Part shown: in pieces, positions 35,601 to 44,253 of the stretch | How the letters are laid out: every line of letters begins with the position of its first letter | Numbering within the stretch: position 1 is the stretch's first letter | Assembly (NCBI GenBank): GCA_026125895.1 | Contig: JAHCKG010000017.1 | Coordinates: 33,721 to 97,720, forward strand | Length of the DNA: 64,000 nt | From: Pseudolabrys sp. | GTDB lineage: Bacteria; Pseudomonadota; Alphaproteobacteria; Rhizobiales; Xanthobacteraceae | Reading direction: 5' to 3' | The notes under the pieces: model-generated | What the model was told of the DNA's origin: nothing | The model's database searches: none | Seen by the model: only the letters and a program-made list of their open reading frames with translations | Translations under genes and position numbers: made by a program

Positions 35601-36963
35601 CGCCAAGGGCGCCGGCACCATCCGCGTCACCGGCACGGTACCCCTCGCCGGTGACGGCCTCGACGTCTCCGCCAGAGGCAACGTCAATATCGGCGTCGCC
35701 GACCGTTTCCTCGCGGCCAGCGGCCGCCGCGTCGCCGGCTCCGCCGCCATCGACCTCAAGATCGGCGGCAGCCTGCAGCAGCCGCGCATCGACGGCGCCG
35801 CCACCGTCAATGGCGCGAGCTACAGCGATCTGCTGCTCGGTATCCGCTACACCAACATCGCGGCGCGCATCGCCGCCCGCGGCGACGACGTCCGCATCGA
35901 GCGCTTCTCCGCGACGACGCCGAACGGCGGCACCATCACGGCGCAAGGCTCGGTGGCCATCGACCCGGCCGCCGGCTTCCCCGGCGACGTCAAAATCTCG
36001 GCGCGGCGCGCCAAGCTGATCGAGAACGACATCTACAGCCTGGTCGCCAACATGGCGGTGTCGCTGTCCGGGCCGCTGGCGCGCAATCCTTCCATCGCCG
36101 GCAAGATCGACGTGGTCTCGCTCGACGTCACGGTGCCGGAACGGCTGCCGACGACGCTTAGTCCGATTCCGGGAACGGTCCATGTCAACGCGCCGCCGCA
36201 AGCAGCAGCCCGCCTGGCCGCTGCGGCGCGCGCCCGGGCCCGCGCCAGCCGCGCCCCCGCCTTCGACGCTTCGCTCGATTTGACCATCACCGCACCGAGC
36301 CGCGTCTTCGTGCGCGGCCGCGGGATCGATGCCGAACTCGGCGGCGATTTGCGGCTGCGGGGGCGTTTGTCCGATCCGCAGACCGTCGGCTCTTTCGAAT
36401 TGCGGCGCGGCCGCATGTCGATCGCCGGTACGCGGCTCGATTTTACCGAAGGCCACATTGTTTTCACCGGCGACCTGACCCCGGAGATCGACTTCAAGGC
36501 GCAGACCCAGGCCAGCGACGTGACCGCCATCATCGCTGTCACCGGTCCGGCGCGCGAGCCGCAATTCGCGTTCAGCTCGCAGCCCGATCTGCCGCAGGAC
36601 GAGGTGCTGTCGCGCATCCTGTTCTCGAAAGCGAGCGGCGGCCTCTCCGCCATCCAAGCGCTGCAACTGGCGCAGGTCGCCGCGCAGTTCTCCGGCGGCG
36701 GCGGCCCGGACGTGTTCGAACGCGTGCGCAAGTCGCTCGGCGTCGACAGCCTCGATGTCTCGGTCGGCAGCAGCGGCAGTCCGACGGTCGGCATTTCGCG
36801 CTCGATCAACCGTCGCTTGAGCGTCGGCGTTAAAACCGGCGCGGAAGCCGGCGACAGCGGCGTCAGCGTCGATCTCGACGTCACGCGCAATCTGCGGCTC
36901 AAGGGCGAGGCCGACGCCAATGGCGGCACCGCCGTCGGCGCCGGCGTCGAATGGGAATACTAG
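32665..36963 (+). CDS. tamB: translocation and assembly module protein TamB
   Basis: 1432 residues, long as expected. One N-terminal membrane anchor (IGIGLAVCLIAVGALLVTTLAG) is followed by a very long, repetitive beta-rich periplasmic part built of D/N-G-containing strands, and the DUF490/TamB domain at the C-terminus (about 1080-1432, with ELRRGRMSIAGTRLDFTEGH and ISRSINRRLSVGVKTG). The fold is a lipid-carrying beta-taco/bridge. The ATG is one base after the tamA stop. It is convergent with the MarR gene, 8 bases away, so no terminator room is visible. Confidence 0.9.
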   Translation: MRKWRTSIGIGLAVCLIAVGALLVTTLAGRSADDDKGLLSSFLSRALSTPQSRVSIGLVQGALLSDSTISDIKIYDRDGVWLEIDRVHLNWTRSALLFRKLQIDKLEIGTVRYLRPALPNERPEAVSDEPLLPELPLKVEIKDFSLKELALGAPVIGTAASIGATGTASLGNPTEGLNLRFDAKRLDAAGTLAARVQLVPDNQKLALKLTVDEPANGIAANALNIPGRPPVKLNLDGDGTLDAFKAQLAFSAGDDIGANGTAQINRVNAERRLTVDMASRIEGLLPPLAAPVFAGTTRLNGNVSFADSGAIAIAPLTVASQTARLDVNGGLSADQIADVSITARSLPNAGDKTAAGGAEIGRLTFDSTIKGPLMGPAINATLDARNIATPQGRATSVTAKLNASPTGDVTDKATRIGFSADAQAAGLAPRDAALARALGDTLSLTVRGNWRDGIADIAAARLETKTAQAGFTGKVGQALVQGRLALEAPELARFAGIAGTRLRGALKVDADISGVPKDGRIEAAIDGGVNRFGTGIAAIDGLAGERVTLKGKVLKLPAGGYGFADLNLGGEHATARLDGQATVTAADIDARVVIPELKFADARLAGRAELAGKLAGTIERPDANATLTVTDARALGRPISRLAVGLTATDLTGLIDARATLDGSIDNKPANGALHVAKQQNGAWLLNDVDLRIGSVTAKGGVTLTPEQLASGRLTIDAGNLDDLSPLALTKLAGQLRADATLAATNGGQDIALQATARGVKFGASSLDQLDADLRATDVYRKPVIDGHISIDRAQVAGEVIRQVRLSATGASDASDIALTAQARGFTLDARGRLIAADDVSLELSRFTATRDKHRLALIQPATLTLRDNGVDIRALMLSLDRGRLAVDGRAGDTYDLTLKAQTVPLSIADVFVPKLGLGGTLDADARVTGTKDAPTGKWSLRVDNLVAPQTRDAGLPPIDVKASGQLADGKTGVDGNLGAKGAGTIRVTGTVPLAGDGLDVSARGNVNIGVADRFLAASGRRVAGSAAIDLKIGGSLQQPRIDGAATVNGASYSDLLLGIRYTNIAARIAARGDDVRIERFSATTPNGGTITAQGSVAIDPAAGFPGDVKISARRAKLIENDIYSLVANMAVSLSGPLARNPSIAGKIDVVSLDVTVPERLPTTLSPIPGTVHVNAPPQAAARLAAAARARARASRAPAFDASLDLTITAPSRVFVRGRGIDAELGGDLRLRGRLSDPQTVGSFELRRGRMSIAGTRLDFTEGHIVFTGDLTPEIDFKAQTQASDVTAIIAVTGPAREPQFAFSSQPDLPQDEVLSRILFSKASGGLSAIQALQLAQVAAQFSGGGGPDVFERVRKSLGVDSLDVSVGSSGSPTVGISRSINRRLSVGVKTGAEAGDSGVSVDLDVTRNLRLKGEADANGGTAVGAGVEWEY

Positions 36964-36971
36964 CGAGCAGA

Positions 36972-37463
36972 CTACGCGCGGCTGTTATGCGCCGGTGGCG
37001 TTCGCGCCAGTTTGTCGAACCGCGCCGAAGTGCGCTCGATGCGCTCCATTTCCACAGCGGACAGCAATTCGTCGACCCAGCTTTCGTGCATCGCAGCGAC
37101 GGCGCCGAACTGCGCGCGGCCTTCGCCCGTGAGCTTGACGATGAAGCGTCGCCGGTCTCCCGCCGCGCTTTCCCGGGCGACGTATCGCTTCACCAGCAGG
37201 CGGTCGATGATGCCGGTAACATTGCCGTTCGAGACCATGAGGGCTTGCGACAGCGCCGTCATCGTCATGCCGTCCGGGTGTCGGTCGAGCGCGGCCAGCA
37301 CGTCGAACTGCGGCAGAGTCATATCGAACCGGTCGCGCAACCTCTTGCGCAGCTCCGCCTCGATCACCTGCCGCGCCAGCAGCAGGCGGATCCACAAGCG
37401 CAGCCGCTGCTTGCGCAGCGGACGCGCGGCACCCGGACTTGCGGATTTGGCCGCGCCCACCAC
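36972..37463 (-). CDS. MarR-family transcriptional regulator of the downstream catabolic island
   Basis: 163-residue winged-helix dimeric regulator. Helix-turn-helix and wing are seen at MTLPQFDVLAALDRHPDGMT, LMVSNGNVTGIIDRLLVKRY and AGDRRRFIVKLT. It starts with GTG after AGGGGTGAT and is divergent from iorA across 126 bases that hold an 18-bp palindrome (37512-37529). The same palindrome occurs before four other transcription units of the 37-62 kb island, so this protein is the best candidate for their common repressor. MarR proteins are usually released by aromatic acids or CoA thioesters. The regulon assignment is inference from shared sites. Confidence 0.88.
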   Translation of the reverse strand: MVGAAKSASPGAARPLRKQRLRLWIRLLLARQVIEAELRKRLRDRFDMTLPQFDVLAALDRHPDGMTMTALSQALMVSNGNVTGIIDRLLVKRYVARESAAGDRRRFIVKLTGEGRAQFGAVAAMHESWVDELLSAVEMERIERTSARFDKLARTPPAHNSRA

Positions 37464-37511
37464 GTCAACATCACCCCTGACAGGAACCGAGTTGACCTAT
37501 AGCATACGGAA

Positions 37512-37529
37512 TGTTTTAAGGTTGAAGCA
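37512..37529. promoter_or_regulatory. MarR-type operator site A with iorA promoter
   Basis: TGTTTTAAGGTTGAAGCA matches the consensus TATTTTAAGNYTAAAAYA at 15 of 18 positions. A -35 box TTGACC at 37492-37497 with a 17-base spacer puts the -10 (TTTAAG, 37515-37520) inside the site, so a bound protein would block RNA polymerase at iorA. The site also lies 48 bases before the MarR start, fitting autoregulation. A wider inverted repeat CGGAAT/ATTCCG encloses it. Confidence 0.6.
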
Positions 37530-37589
37530 ATTCCGGAGCCTTATGGCCAATCCGGCCGGCGCGCCAGCCTCCGGGCCTGGGACTTGAGA

Positions 37590-39740
37590 ATGGCCGAACG
37601 TTCGTTTGCCAAAGAAGTTCGGGACCTCGAACTCGGCGAAGGCCAGGAGTTCCGGGGCGAAGGCATCCTCGCGCTGACCAAGGCCCTGCTGCAATCCGGC
37701 GTCGCCTATGTCGGCGGATATCAGGGCTCACCCATCTCCCATCTGATGGACGTTCTATCCGACGCCCAGGAACTGTTGGGCAAACTGGGCGTCCAGTTCT
37801 CCGCGTCCGCGTCGGAGGCCGCCGCTGCCGCCTCGCTGTCGGCGTCGATGATGTACCCGATCCGCGGCGCGGTGACCTTCAAGTCCACCGTCGGCACCAA
37901 TGTCGCGTCGGACGCGCTGGCCAACCTTGCCTCCTCCGGCGTGGTCGGCGGTGCCCTGATCATCCTCGGCGAGGATTACGGCGAAGGCTCCTCGATCATG
38001 CAGGAGCGCAGCCACGCCTTCGCCATGAAATCGCAAATGTGGCTGCTCGATCCGCGGCCTGACCTGCCCTCCATCGTCAAGGCGGTGGAAGACGGCTTCG
38101 AACTGTCGGAAGCCTCCAACACGCCGGTGATGCTGGAGGTGCGCGTGCGGTCCTGCCACGTCCATGGCTCCTTCATCGCCAAGGACAACAAGCGTCCGGC
38201 CTTCACGCTGCGTGAGGCGCTGGAAAACCCGGTCCGCGACGTCAACCGCATCGTGCTGCCGCCCGCCTCCTACATTCAGGAGAAGGAGAAGATTGAGAAG
38301 CGCTGGCCGGCCGCGGTCGAATTCATCAAGAGTCGCAAGCTCAACGAATTCTTCGACGGCGACCTGACCGACGTTGGCATCGCCGTGCAGGGCGGCATGT
38401 ATAACGGCGTGATCCGCGCGCTGCAGCGGCTCGGCCTCGCCGACGTCTGGGGCAAGACACGCATCCCGCTCTACGTCATGAACGTCGCCTACCCGCTGAT
38501 CGACGACGAACTCACGCAGTTCTGCGCCGGCAAGCGCGGCGTACTGATCGTCGAGGAAGGCCAGCCGGAATATATCGAGCAGGCGGTCAACACCATTTTG
38601 CGCCGCCGCGACATCCCGACCCGCATCTTCGGCAAGGACGTGCTGCCGATGGCCGGCGAATATACCGCCGACGTGATGCTCAAGGGCGTGCGCGATTTCC
38701 TCTCGGCCGCGCTGCCGTCGGCGCTGTCCGATGCGAGCCGCGCGCCGAACGTGCCGGCCATCGCCGACGATCCGCGCGTCAAGGCGCTGACCGGCGTCGT
38801 ACCACCGCGCCCGCCGGGCTTCTGCGTCGGCTGCCCCGAGCGTCCGATCTTCGCTGCGGTGAAACTGGTCGAGAAGGAGCTCGGCCAGCATCACATCGCC
38901 GCCGATATCGGCTGCCACCTGTTCTCGATCCTGCCGCCGTTCAACATCGGCGCCTCGACCATGGGCTATGGCCTCGGCCCCGCTTCGGCGGCGGCCTTCA
39001 ACGTGCCGTCGTCGAAGAAGTCGATCTCGTTCATCGGCGACGGCGGCTTCTGGCACAACGGCCTGACCACCAGCATCGGCAACGCCGTCTACAACAAGCA
39101 TGACGGCGTCATCGTCGTCGTCGACAATTACTATGCGTCGGCGACCGGCGGCCAGGACATCCTGTCCTCGCGCGCCGACAACGCGACGCGCTCGACACAG
39201 CATCCAATTACCAAGGCGGTCGAAGGCATCGGCGCCACTTGGGTGCGCCAGGTCGATCGCACCTACGACGTCGGCAAGATGCGCGACACGCTGAAGGAAG
39301 CGCTGACCGACAATTCGCCCGGCCCGAAAGTCATCGTCGCCTCGTCGGAATGCATGCTCAACAAACAGCGCCGCGAGAAGCCGCTCTTCAACAAGGCGGT
39401 GAAAGGCGGCCAGCGCATGGTGCGCGAGCGCTACGGCGTCGATGAGGATGTCTGCACCGGCGATCACGCCTGCATCCGCCTTTCCGGCTGCCCGTCGCTG
39501 ACGATCAAGCACAGCGACGATCCCTTGAAGGACGATCCGGTCGCCGCCGTGGACAATGGCTGCGTCGGCTGCGGCAATTGCGGCGAGGTCGCGGAAGCCG
39601 CGGTGCTGTGCCCGTCGTTCTATCGCGCCGAGATCATCCATAACCCGACGAGCTTCGACCGATTCATGGCGCGCATCCGCGGCGCGGTGATCGGCTTCCT
39701 GCAGCGCCGGCGCGCGCGCCACGCGCTTGCCCTCTCCTGA
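37590..39740 (+). CDS. iorA: indolepyruvate ferredoxin oxidoreductase alpha subunit-like (TPP and Fe-S)
   Basis: 716-residue thiamine-diphosphate enzyme that oxidatively decarboxylates an aryl 2-oxoacid to its acyl-CoA. The N-terminal pyrimidine-binding domain (GYQGSPISHLMDVL) is followed by a middle domain and the TPP/Mg-binding GDGGFWHNGLTTSIGN...VVVDN. The C-terminal ferredoxin-like part carries CTGDHACIRLSGCP and CVGCGNCGEVAEAAVLC. ATG 37590 is used; a TTG at 37584 is less likely. It heads an operon with iorB under site A. Likely substrates are indolepyruvate, phenylpyruvate, or an arylglyoxylate such as isatinate (inference). Confidence 0.87.
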   Translation: MAERSFAKEVRDLELGEGQEFRGEGILALTKALLQSGVAYVGGYQGSPISHLMDVLSDAQELLGKLGVQFSASASEAAAAASLSASMMYPIRGAVTFKSTVGTNVASDALANLASSGVVGGALIILGEDYGEGSSIMQERSHAFAMKSQMWLLDPRPDLPSIVKAVEDGFELSEASNTPVMLEVRVRSCHVHGSFIAKDNKRPAFTLREALENPVRDVNRIVLPPASYIQEKEKIEKRWPAAVEFIKSRKLNEFFDGDLTDVGIAVQGGMYNGVIRALQRLGLADVWGKTRIPLYVMNVAYPLIDDELTQFCAGKRGVLIVEEGQPEYIEQAVNTILRRRDIPTRIFGKDVLPMAGEYTADVMLKGVRDFLSAALPSALSDASRAPNVPAIADDPRVKALTGVVPPRPPGFCVGCPERPIFAAVKLVEKELGQHHIAADIGCHLFSILPPFNIGASTMGYGLGPASAAAFNVPSSKKSISFIGDGGFWHNGLTTSIGNAVYNKHDGVIVVVDNYYASATGGQDILSSRADNATRSTQHPITKAVEGIGATWVRQVDRTYDVGKMRDTLKEALTDNSPGPKVIVASSECMLNKQRREKPLFNKAVKGGQRMVRERYGVDEDVCTGDHACIRLSGCPSLTIKHSDDPLKDDPVAAVDNGCVGCGNCGEVAEAAVLCPSFYRAEIIHNPTSFDRFMARIRGAVIGFLQRRRARHALALS

Positions 39741-39753
39741 CGCGGCGCCGCCC

Positions 39754-41295
39754 ATGACCGCGCCCGCTCCCGCGATATCCCTCGATACGGCCAAGCCGCT
39801 CGCCATTGCGGTGCTGGCGATGGGCGGCCAGGGCGGCGGCGTGCTGGTGGATTGGATTGTCGCGTTGTGCGAGGCGCAAGGCTGGGCCGCGCAATCGACC
39901 TCGGTGCCCGGTGTCGCGCAACGAACCGGCGCCACGATCTATTACATCGAGGCGCTGCCGCTGCCGCCGAACGCGCCGCCCGGGCTCAAGCCGGTGCTGT
40001 CGCTGATGGCCGTGCCGGGCGAAGTCGATATCGTCATCGGCGCCGAGTTCATGGAAGCCGGCCGCGCCATCCAGCGCGGGCTGGTGACGCCGGATCGCAC
40101 GACGCTGATCGCCTCCTCGCACCGCGCTTATGCCGTGGTCGAAAAGCAGACGCCCGGCGACGGCATCGGCGATGCGCCGACCATGCTCGCGGCGGCGCAG
40201 GCGACCGCGAAGAAGCTCGTCGCCTTCGACATGGCCGCCGTCGGCGACAAGACCGGCAGCGCCATTTCGGCCGTGCTGTTCGGCGCGCTGGCCGGCGCCG
40301 ACGCCCTGCCCTTCCCACGCGAGGCTTACGAGGCGACAATCCGCGCCGCCGGCATCGGTGTCGAGCCGAGCCTGCGTGGTTTCGCCGCTGCTTACGAACG
40401 CGCCAGGACCGGCCCGCCGCTCGAGATCGCACCGCCGCCAAAGAAGGTCGTTACCGCGAAGACGCCGCAAGGCGAGTACGCCAAGTTTGTCGCGCGCGCG
40501 CAGGCAGAGTTTCCGGCCGAGATGCAGGCGATGCTTGCCGCCGGCTTGCAGCGCGTCGTCGATTTTCAGGATGTCGCCTATGGCCGCGAGTATCTCGATC
40601 TCGTCAAAGGCATCCTTGCCCTCGATCGCGCCGATCGTGGTTACGCACTCACGCAGTTGGCCGCCAAATACATCGCCGTCGCCATGGCCTATGACGACGT
40701 CTATCGCGTCGCCGACCTGAAGACGCGCGCCAGCCGCTTCGAGCGCGTGCGCCAGGAAGTCGGCGTCGCGCCCGATCAGCTCATCTACACCACCGAGTTC
40801 ATGCATCCGCGCATGGACGAAGTCGCCGGCTCATTGCCGAAGGCGCTCGGCCGTTTCATCGAGTCGCGGCCCGGCCAGTTCAAGACGCTCGACAGAATCG
40901 TCAATCGCGGCCGCCGCGTGCGCACCGGCACGATCCGCTGGTTCCTGATGCTGTATATCCTCGGCGGCCTCAAGCGCTTCCGGCGCGGCACTTTGCGTCA
41001 CGCCACCGAAGTGGCGCATCGCGACGCCTGGCTGGCGCGCGTCAGGCAAGCCGCGGCGAGGGATTACGACCTCGCCGTCGAGCTGCTGAACAACCGCCGT
41101 CTCGTCAAAGGCTATTCCGACACCCATGCGCGCGGGCTGTCGAAGTTCGACCGTGTCATGGCGGCCGCCGACAAGCTCGAAGGCCGGCCCGACGCCGCCG
41201 AATGGGTGCGCCGCCTGCGTGAGGCCGCCCTCAAGGATGAGGAAGGCGTCGCGCTCGACGGCGCGCTCAAGACCGTCGACAGTTTTTTGCATTAA
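39754..41295 (+). CDS. iorB: indolepyruvate oxidoreductase beta subunit-like with long C-terminal domain
   Basis: 513 residues. The first roughly 200 (AIAVLAMGGQGGGVLVDWIV, AEFMEAGRAIQRGLVTPDRT, DMAAVGDKTGSAISAVLFGAL) are the gamma/beta pyruvate-oxidoreductase domain that completes the IorA active site. The rest (about 230-513) is a helical extension of the DUF6537 kind found in proteobacterial members and absent from archaeal IorB. ATG 39754 is 13 bases after the iorA stop. A large inverted repeat follows its end. Confidence 0.85.
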   Translation: MTAPAPAISLDTAKPLAIAVLAMGGQGGGVLVDWIVALCEAQGWAAQSTSVPGVAQRTGATIYYIEALPLPPNAPPGLKPVLSLMAVPGEVDIVIGAEFMEAGRAIQRGLVTPDRTTLIASSHRAYAVVEKQTPGDGIGDAPTMLAAAQATAKKLVAFDMAAVGDKTGSAISAVLFGALAGADALPFPREAYEATIRAAGIGVEPSLRGFAAAYERARTGPPLEIAPPPKKVVTAKTPQGEYAKFVARAQAEFPAEMQAMLAAGLQRVVDFQDVAYGREYLDLVKGILALDRADRGYALTQLAAKYIAVAMAYDDVYRVADLKTRASRFERVRQEVGVAPDQLIYTTEFMHPRMDEVAGSLPKALGRFIESRPGQFKTLDRIVNRGRRVRTGTIRWFLMLYILGGLKRFRRGTLRHATEVAHRDAWLARVRQAAARDYDLAVELLNNRRLVKGYSDTHARGLSKFDRVMAAADKLEGRPDAAEWVRRLREAALKDEEGVALDGALKTVDSFLH

Positions 41296-41326
41296 GCCTT
41301 TTGCGTTCCGAGTGCCGCAACCACTC

Positions 41327-41463
41327 TTCACCTCTCCCCTGCGGGGAGAGGTCGGCGAGCGAAGCGAGCCGGGTGAGGGGGGCCTGACCAAAGGTCTGTA
41401 ACCCCTCACCCGCCCGCCTTCGCTTCGCTCAGGCGAGCGACCTCTCCCTATGGGAGAGGTGAA
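41327..41463. repeat. 137-base palindromic repeat between convergent genes
   Basis: The ends TTCACCTCTCCC (41327-41338) and GGGAGAGGTGAA (41452-41463) are exact inverted copies. The inner parts (GGGTGAGGGG against CCCCTCACCC; the GCGAGCGAAGCGAGC kind) pair as well, so the transcript can fold into a long branched hairpin. Such elements are widespread intergenic repeats in Rhizobiales. Its place between the iorB end and the SDR end suits a two-way terminator or RNA stabiliser. Confidence 0.75.
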
Positions 41464-41485
41464 GCGCGCGCGGCGCGACGTCTGC

Positions 41486-42214
41486 TCAAATCACAATCGA
41501 ACCAACGCTCGAGCCGCCGCAGACGAACAGGGTCTGCCCGGTGACGAACGAATTCGCCGGATCGGCGAAGAACAGCACGGCGCGAGCGACGTCGTCGCTG
41601 CGGCCGAGGCGCTTCACCGGGATCGCTGCCGCCAGACTCTGCTCGCGCGGATCGCCCACAGGGATGACGCCGCGAAACATATCGGTGTCGCCGATCGGTC
41701 CCGGCGCTACCGCATTCACCGTGATGCCAGCGGGCGCCAGCTCCAGCGCCCAGCTCCGCACCAGGCCGACGACGCCGGCCTTGGTCGAGCCGTAAGCCGT
41801 GCGGTTGGCCAGCCCTAGCGCGCCGCGCGTCGACATCAGCACGATGCGGCCGAAGCCGCGCTCCTTCATGCCCGGCAGCACCGCCTGGGTAATCGTCAGC
41901 GCCGCGCCGATGTGGAGCTGCGTCAGCGCCTGCAGATCCTCGATCTTGGTCTGCTCGATGCTCGCCGGGCGGATGGTGCCGGCGTTGTGCACGATATGCG
42001 TCACGGAGAAGCGTTTGGCGACGTCGGCGGCGGCCTGCGCCACCGCGTTGTTGTCCAGGAGATCGACCTCGACGCCGTGCAACTTCGGGGCGGCATCCTT
42101 CGGCTTCTGCCGGTCGAACACGACGACCTCGTAGCCCGCGCCGAGCAATTGCCGCGCGATCTCGGCGCCGATGCCGGAAGCGCCGCCGGTGACGATAGCC
42201 GTGTGCCCGCTCAT
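41486..42214 (-). CDS. SDR-family oxidoreductase
   Basis: 242-residue classical short-chain dehydrogenase: cofactor motif TGGASGIG, HNAG, catalytic Ser in LMSTRGAL and YGSTK (Tyr-x3-Lys), all intact. ATG 42214 overlaps the cyclase stop as ATGA. It is the last gene of the seven-gene minus-strand unit that starts after operator B at 48355. It may oxidise a hydroxy group formed by the dioxygenase, or act on a hydroxyacyl-CoA intermediate. Confidence 0.88.
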   Translation of the reverse strand: MSGHTAIVTGGASGIGAEIARQLLGAGYEVVVFDRQKPKDAAPKLHGVEVDLLDNNAVAQAAADVAKRFSVTHIVHNAGTIRPASIEQTKIEDLQALTQLHIGAALTITQAVLPGMKERGFGRIVLMSTRGALGLANRTAYGSTKAGVVGLVRSWALELAPAGITVNAVAPGPIGDTDMFRGVIPVGDPREQSLAAAIPVKRLGRSDDVARAVLFFADPANSFVTGQTLFVCGGSSVGSIVI

Positions 42215-43002
42215 GCGCCCTCCACCAGCGCCAACACGCGCAACGGACTGCCGGAGCCCTGCTTGATCTTCAGCGGCGCCGAGAAGATCACGGCCCCCTT
42301 CGGCGGCAGTTGGTCGAGATTGGTCAGGCACTGCAGGCCGAAGCGGCCCTTGCCGTGCATATAGAAGTGCGCCGGGAATGGCGGATTGAAGTGATGGCCC
42401 TGGCCGTGATCGGTGCCGATGGTTTCGGTGCCGAAGCCGTGGACGTCGCGCTCCTCCACCAGCCATTTTACCGCTTCAGGCACCGGGCCTGGCGTGTGCG
42501 CGCCATCGTCGCGCATGCCGGCATATTCGGCATAAGGCTTCTTCGACCAGTCGGTGCGCAGCAGCACCCACTCGCCGGCGCCGATGCGGCCGTGTTTGGC
42601 TTCCCAGGCTTGCAGGAACGGTACCGTCAGTTCGAAATCGGCATTGGCGGCGCTCTCAGCCGAGCAATCCACCACATTGGCCGGCGCGATGAACTTGTGC
42701 GGATCGATCGTATCGACGGCGTTGTTCGGCAGGTCCTTGCCGGAGATCCAGTGGATCGGCGCGTCGAAATGCGTGCCCGCATGTTCGGAGACCGAGAAGT
42801 TGTTCCAGTACCACGCCGGACCGCGCTCGTCGTAGCGCGAGATTTCCTCGAGGCGGAACGGCGCCGCCTGGCCGAACTCCGGCGGCAGCACGATGGTCGG
42901 GAATTCCTGTGTCAAGGTCTGCGTGAGATCGACCACCTTGATCGCGCCCGACGCGACGCGCTGGGCAAAGCCGAGAAGATCGGAAGCCGGATTGGCAACC
43001 AT
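42211..43002 (-). CDS. cyclase-family metal hydrolase (kynurenine formamidase / isatin hydrolase superfamily)
   Basis: 263-residue hydrolase with the family metal motif HAGTHFDAPIH (H74, H78, D80, H84). Members open amides or lactams such as N-formylkynurenine and isatin, and some are cyclases. Near the C-terminus IGTDHGQGHHFNPPFPAH supplies further His residues. A strong AGGAGGG precedes the ATG. In an operon with a Rieske dioxygenase, a lactam-ring opening step (isatin or oxindole type) is attractive, but other amides or lactones are possible. Confidence 0.85.
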   Translation of the reverse strand: MVANPASDLLGFAQRVASGAIKVVDLTQTLTQEFPTIVLPPEFGQAAPFRLEEISRYDERGPAWYWNNFSVSEHAGTHFDAPIHWISGKDLPNNAVDTIDPHKFIAPANVVDCSAESAANADFELTVPFLQAWEAKHGRIGAGEWVLLRTDWSKKPYAEYAGMRDDGAHTPGPVPEAVKWLVEERDVHGFGTETIGTDHGQGHHFNPPFPAHFYMHGKGRFGLQCLTNLDQLPPKGAVIFSAPLKIKQGSGSPLRVLALVEGA

Positions 43003-43011
43003 GATGCCCTC

Positions 43012-44253
43012 CTATCCTGCCAATTCGCGCTCGAGCGCCTTCGGATTGGCGGCAAGCCGCGCGCGGATATCCTCGGCGATGTCACCGACGAACACGTCCT
43101 CGAGCCCGCGCTGCAACGCCTGCACCACCGCCTTGGCCAAAGCCGCCGGCGTCACTTTCGGCGGCGGCACGGTCTGGAACCATTCGGTGTCGAGCGGGCC
43201 GAAGAACACATTCAACACCCGCACGCCGCCGGGTCGCAATTCGGCGCGCAGGCATTGCGCCGCCGACAGCGACGCCGCCTCAGCCGCCGAATAGGCGCCG
43301 TATTCCGGCCAGTTCATCAGCGCATGCACCGACAGGAGATTGACGAAGGCCGTCGCCGAATTGACGCCGTCGGCGCCGCGGCCGCGCATCGCCGGGCCGA
43401 AGGCTTGCGCCAGCCGCATCAAGCCGAAGTAACGGACATCCATTTCCTCGCGCGCCACCGTCACGCCGTGGCGCTGCATGATGCCGCCGGCGCGGATGTG
43501 CTCGGCGGTGTTGACGACGATGTCGATGCGGCCGCCGTTCTGCTCGGCCTGCTCGGTGACCGACTCGGAGTCGGTGACGTCGAGCGGCACGATCTCGACC
43601 CGCTCGATCTTCTTCAATTCGTCCTGCCCGGGAAACGGCTTCCACGGATCGGCAATGCCGACGAAGACGATGTTGCAGCCGGCGTCCGAGAAGGCTTTGG
43701 CCATCGCCTGCCCAACCGGCGTGCGGCCGTCGGTGATCAGGACGCGGCGGAATTTCGGATCGCAGGTCATTTCGCGCAAATGCGGATCGTCGGCCATGTT
43801 GGGGGTGTCTTTCTCCGGCAGCGCAATCATCACCGGCGCGCCGCCTTTGTCGAGCTTGAGATCGAGGCGAACGCGCTGGCCTTCCAGCACATCGCCGTGA
43901 AGATGCGAGAGGATGACCGGGCCGGCGTCGAGCTTGGTGAGGCCCACGCGCCAGGGCGTGCGCTCGCGAAAGTACGGGTCCGTCGAGGTGCGGATCGTGG
44001 TCTCGGCAAGCAAGGTGCCGTTGTTGTCCACCGGCTTGAACGGAACGCGAGCCGACAGACAGTTCGGGCAGGCATCGCGCGGCGGATAGAACGCCGTGCT
44101 GCAATCGTCACAGGTCTGCAGTTCGAAACGACCTTCCGCCGCCGCCTTGGTCAGGCCATGCGCGGTGCGGCTGCGCACCGACTGCGGATACAGCGGCTGC
44201 TGCGTGCGCTTCAGCGGATCCTTGCGCTTGGGGCGGATGAGCGGCGCGGTCAT
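43012..44253 (-). CDS. fusion of zinc-ribbon/OB-fold (DUF35) domain with a degenerate SDR domain
   Basis: 413 residues. The N-terminal part has a zinc ribbon (C48, C51, C62, C65) and an OB fold (about 75-150), as in partners of thiolases. Residues from about 168 form an SDR domain, but the glycine motif is degenerate (ITDGRTPVGQ) and the catalytic Tyr-x3-Lys reads YSAAE (Y321, E325), so the Lys is missing. The SDR half is probably structural or has altered chemistry. The ATG overlaps the thiolase-like stop as ATGA, so the two proteins are likely a complex, as in thiolase-DUF35 pairs. Confidence 0.8.
   Translation of the reverse strand: MTAPLIRPKRKDPLKRTQQPLYPQSVRSRTAHGLTKAAAEGRFELQTCDDCSTAFYPPRDACPNCLSARVPFKPVDNNGTLLAETTIRTSTDPYFRERTPWRVGLTKLDAGPVILSHLHGDVLEGQRVRLDLKLDKGGAPVMIALPEKDTPNMADDPHLREMTCDPKFRRVLITDGRTPVGQAMAKAFSDAGCNIVFVGIADPWKPFPGQDELKKIERVEIVPLDVTDSESVTEQAEQNGGRIDIVVNTAEHIRAGGIMQRHGVTVAREEMDVRYFGLMRLAQAFGPAMRGRGADGVNSATAFVNLLSVHALMNWPEYGAYSAAEAASLSAAQCLRAELRPGGVRVLNVFFGPLDTEWFQTVPPPKVTPAALAKAVVQALQRGLEDVFVGDIAEDIRARLAANPKALERELAG

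Noticed and set aside
32602-36929. Long open frames opposite tamB (700 and 560 codons)
   Set aside because: Antisense shadows caused by high GC and codon bias; they show Arg/Gly/Ala-rich, domain-free translations.
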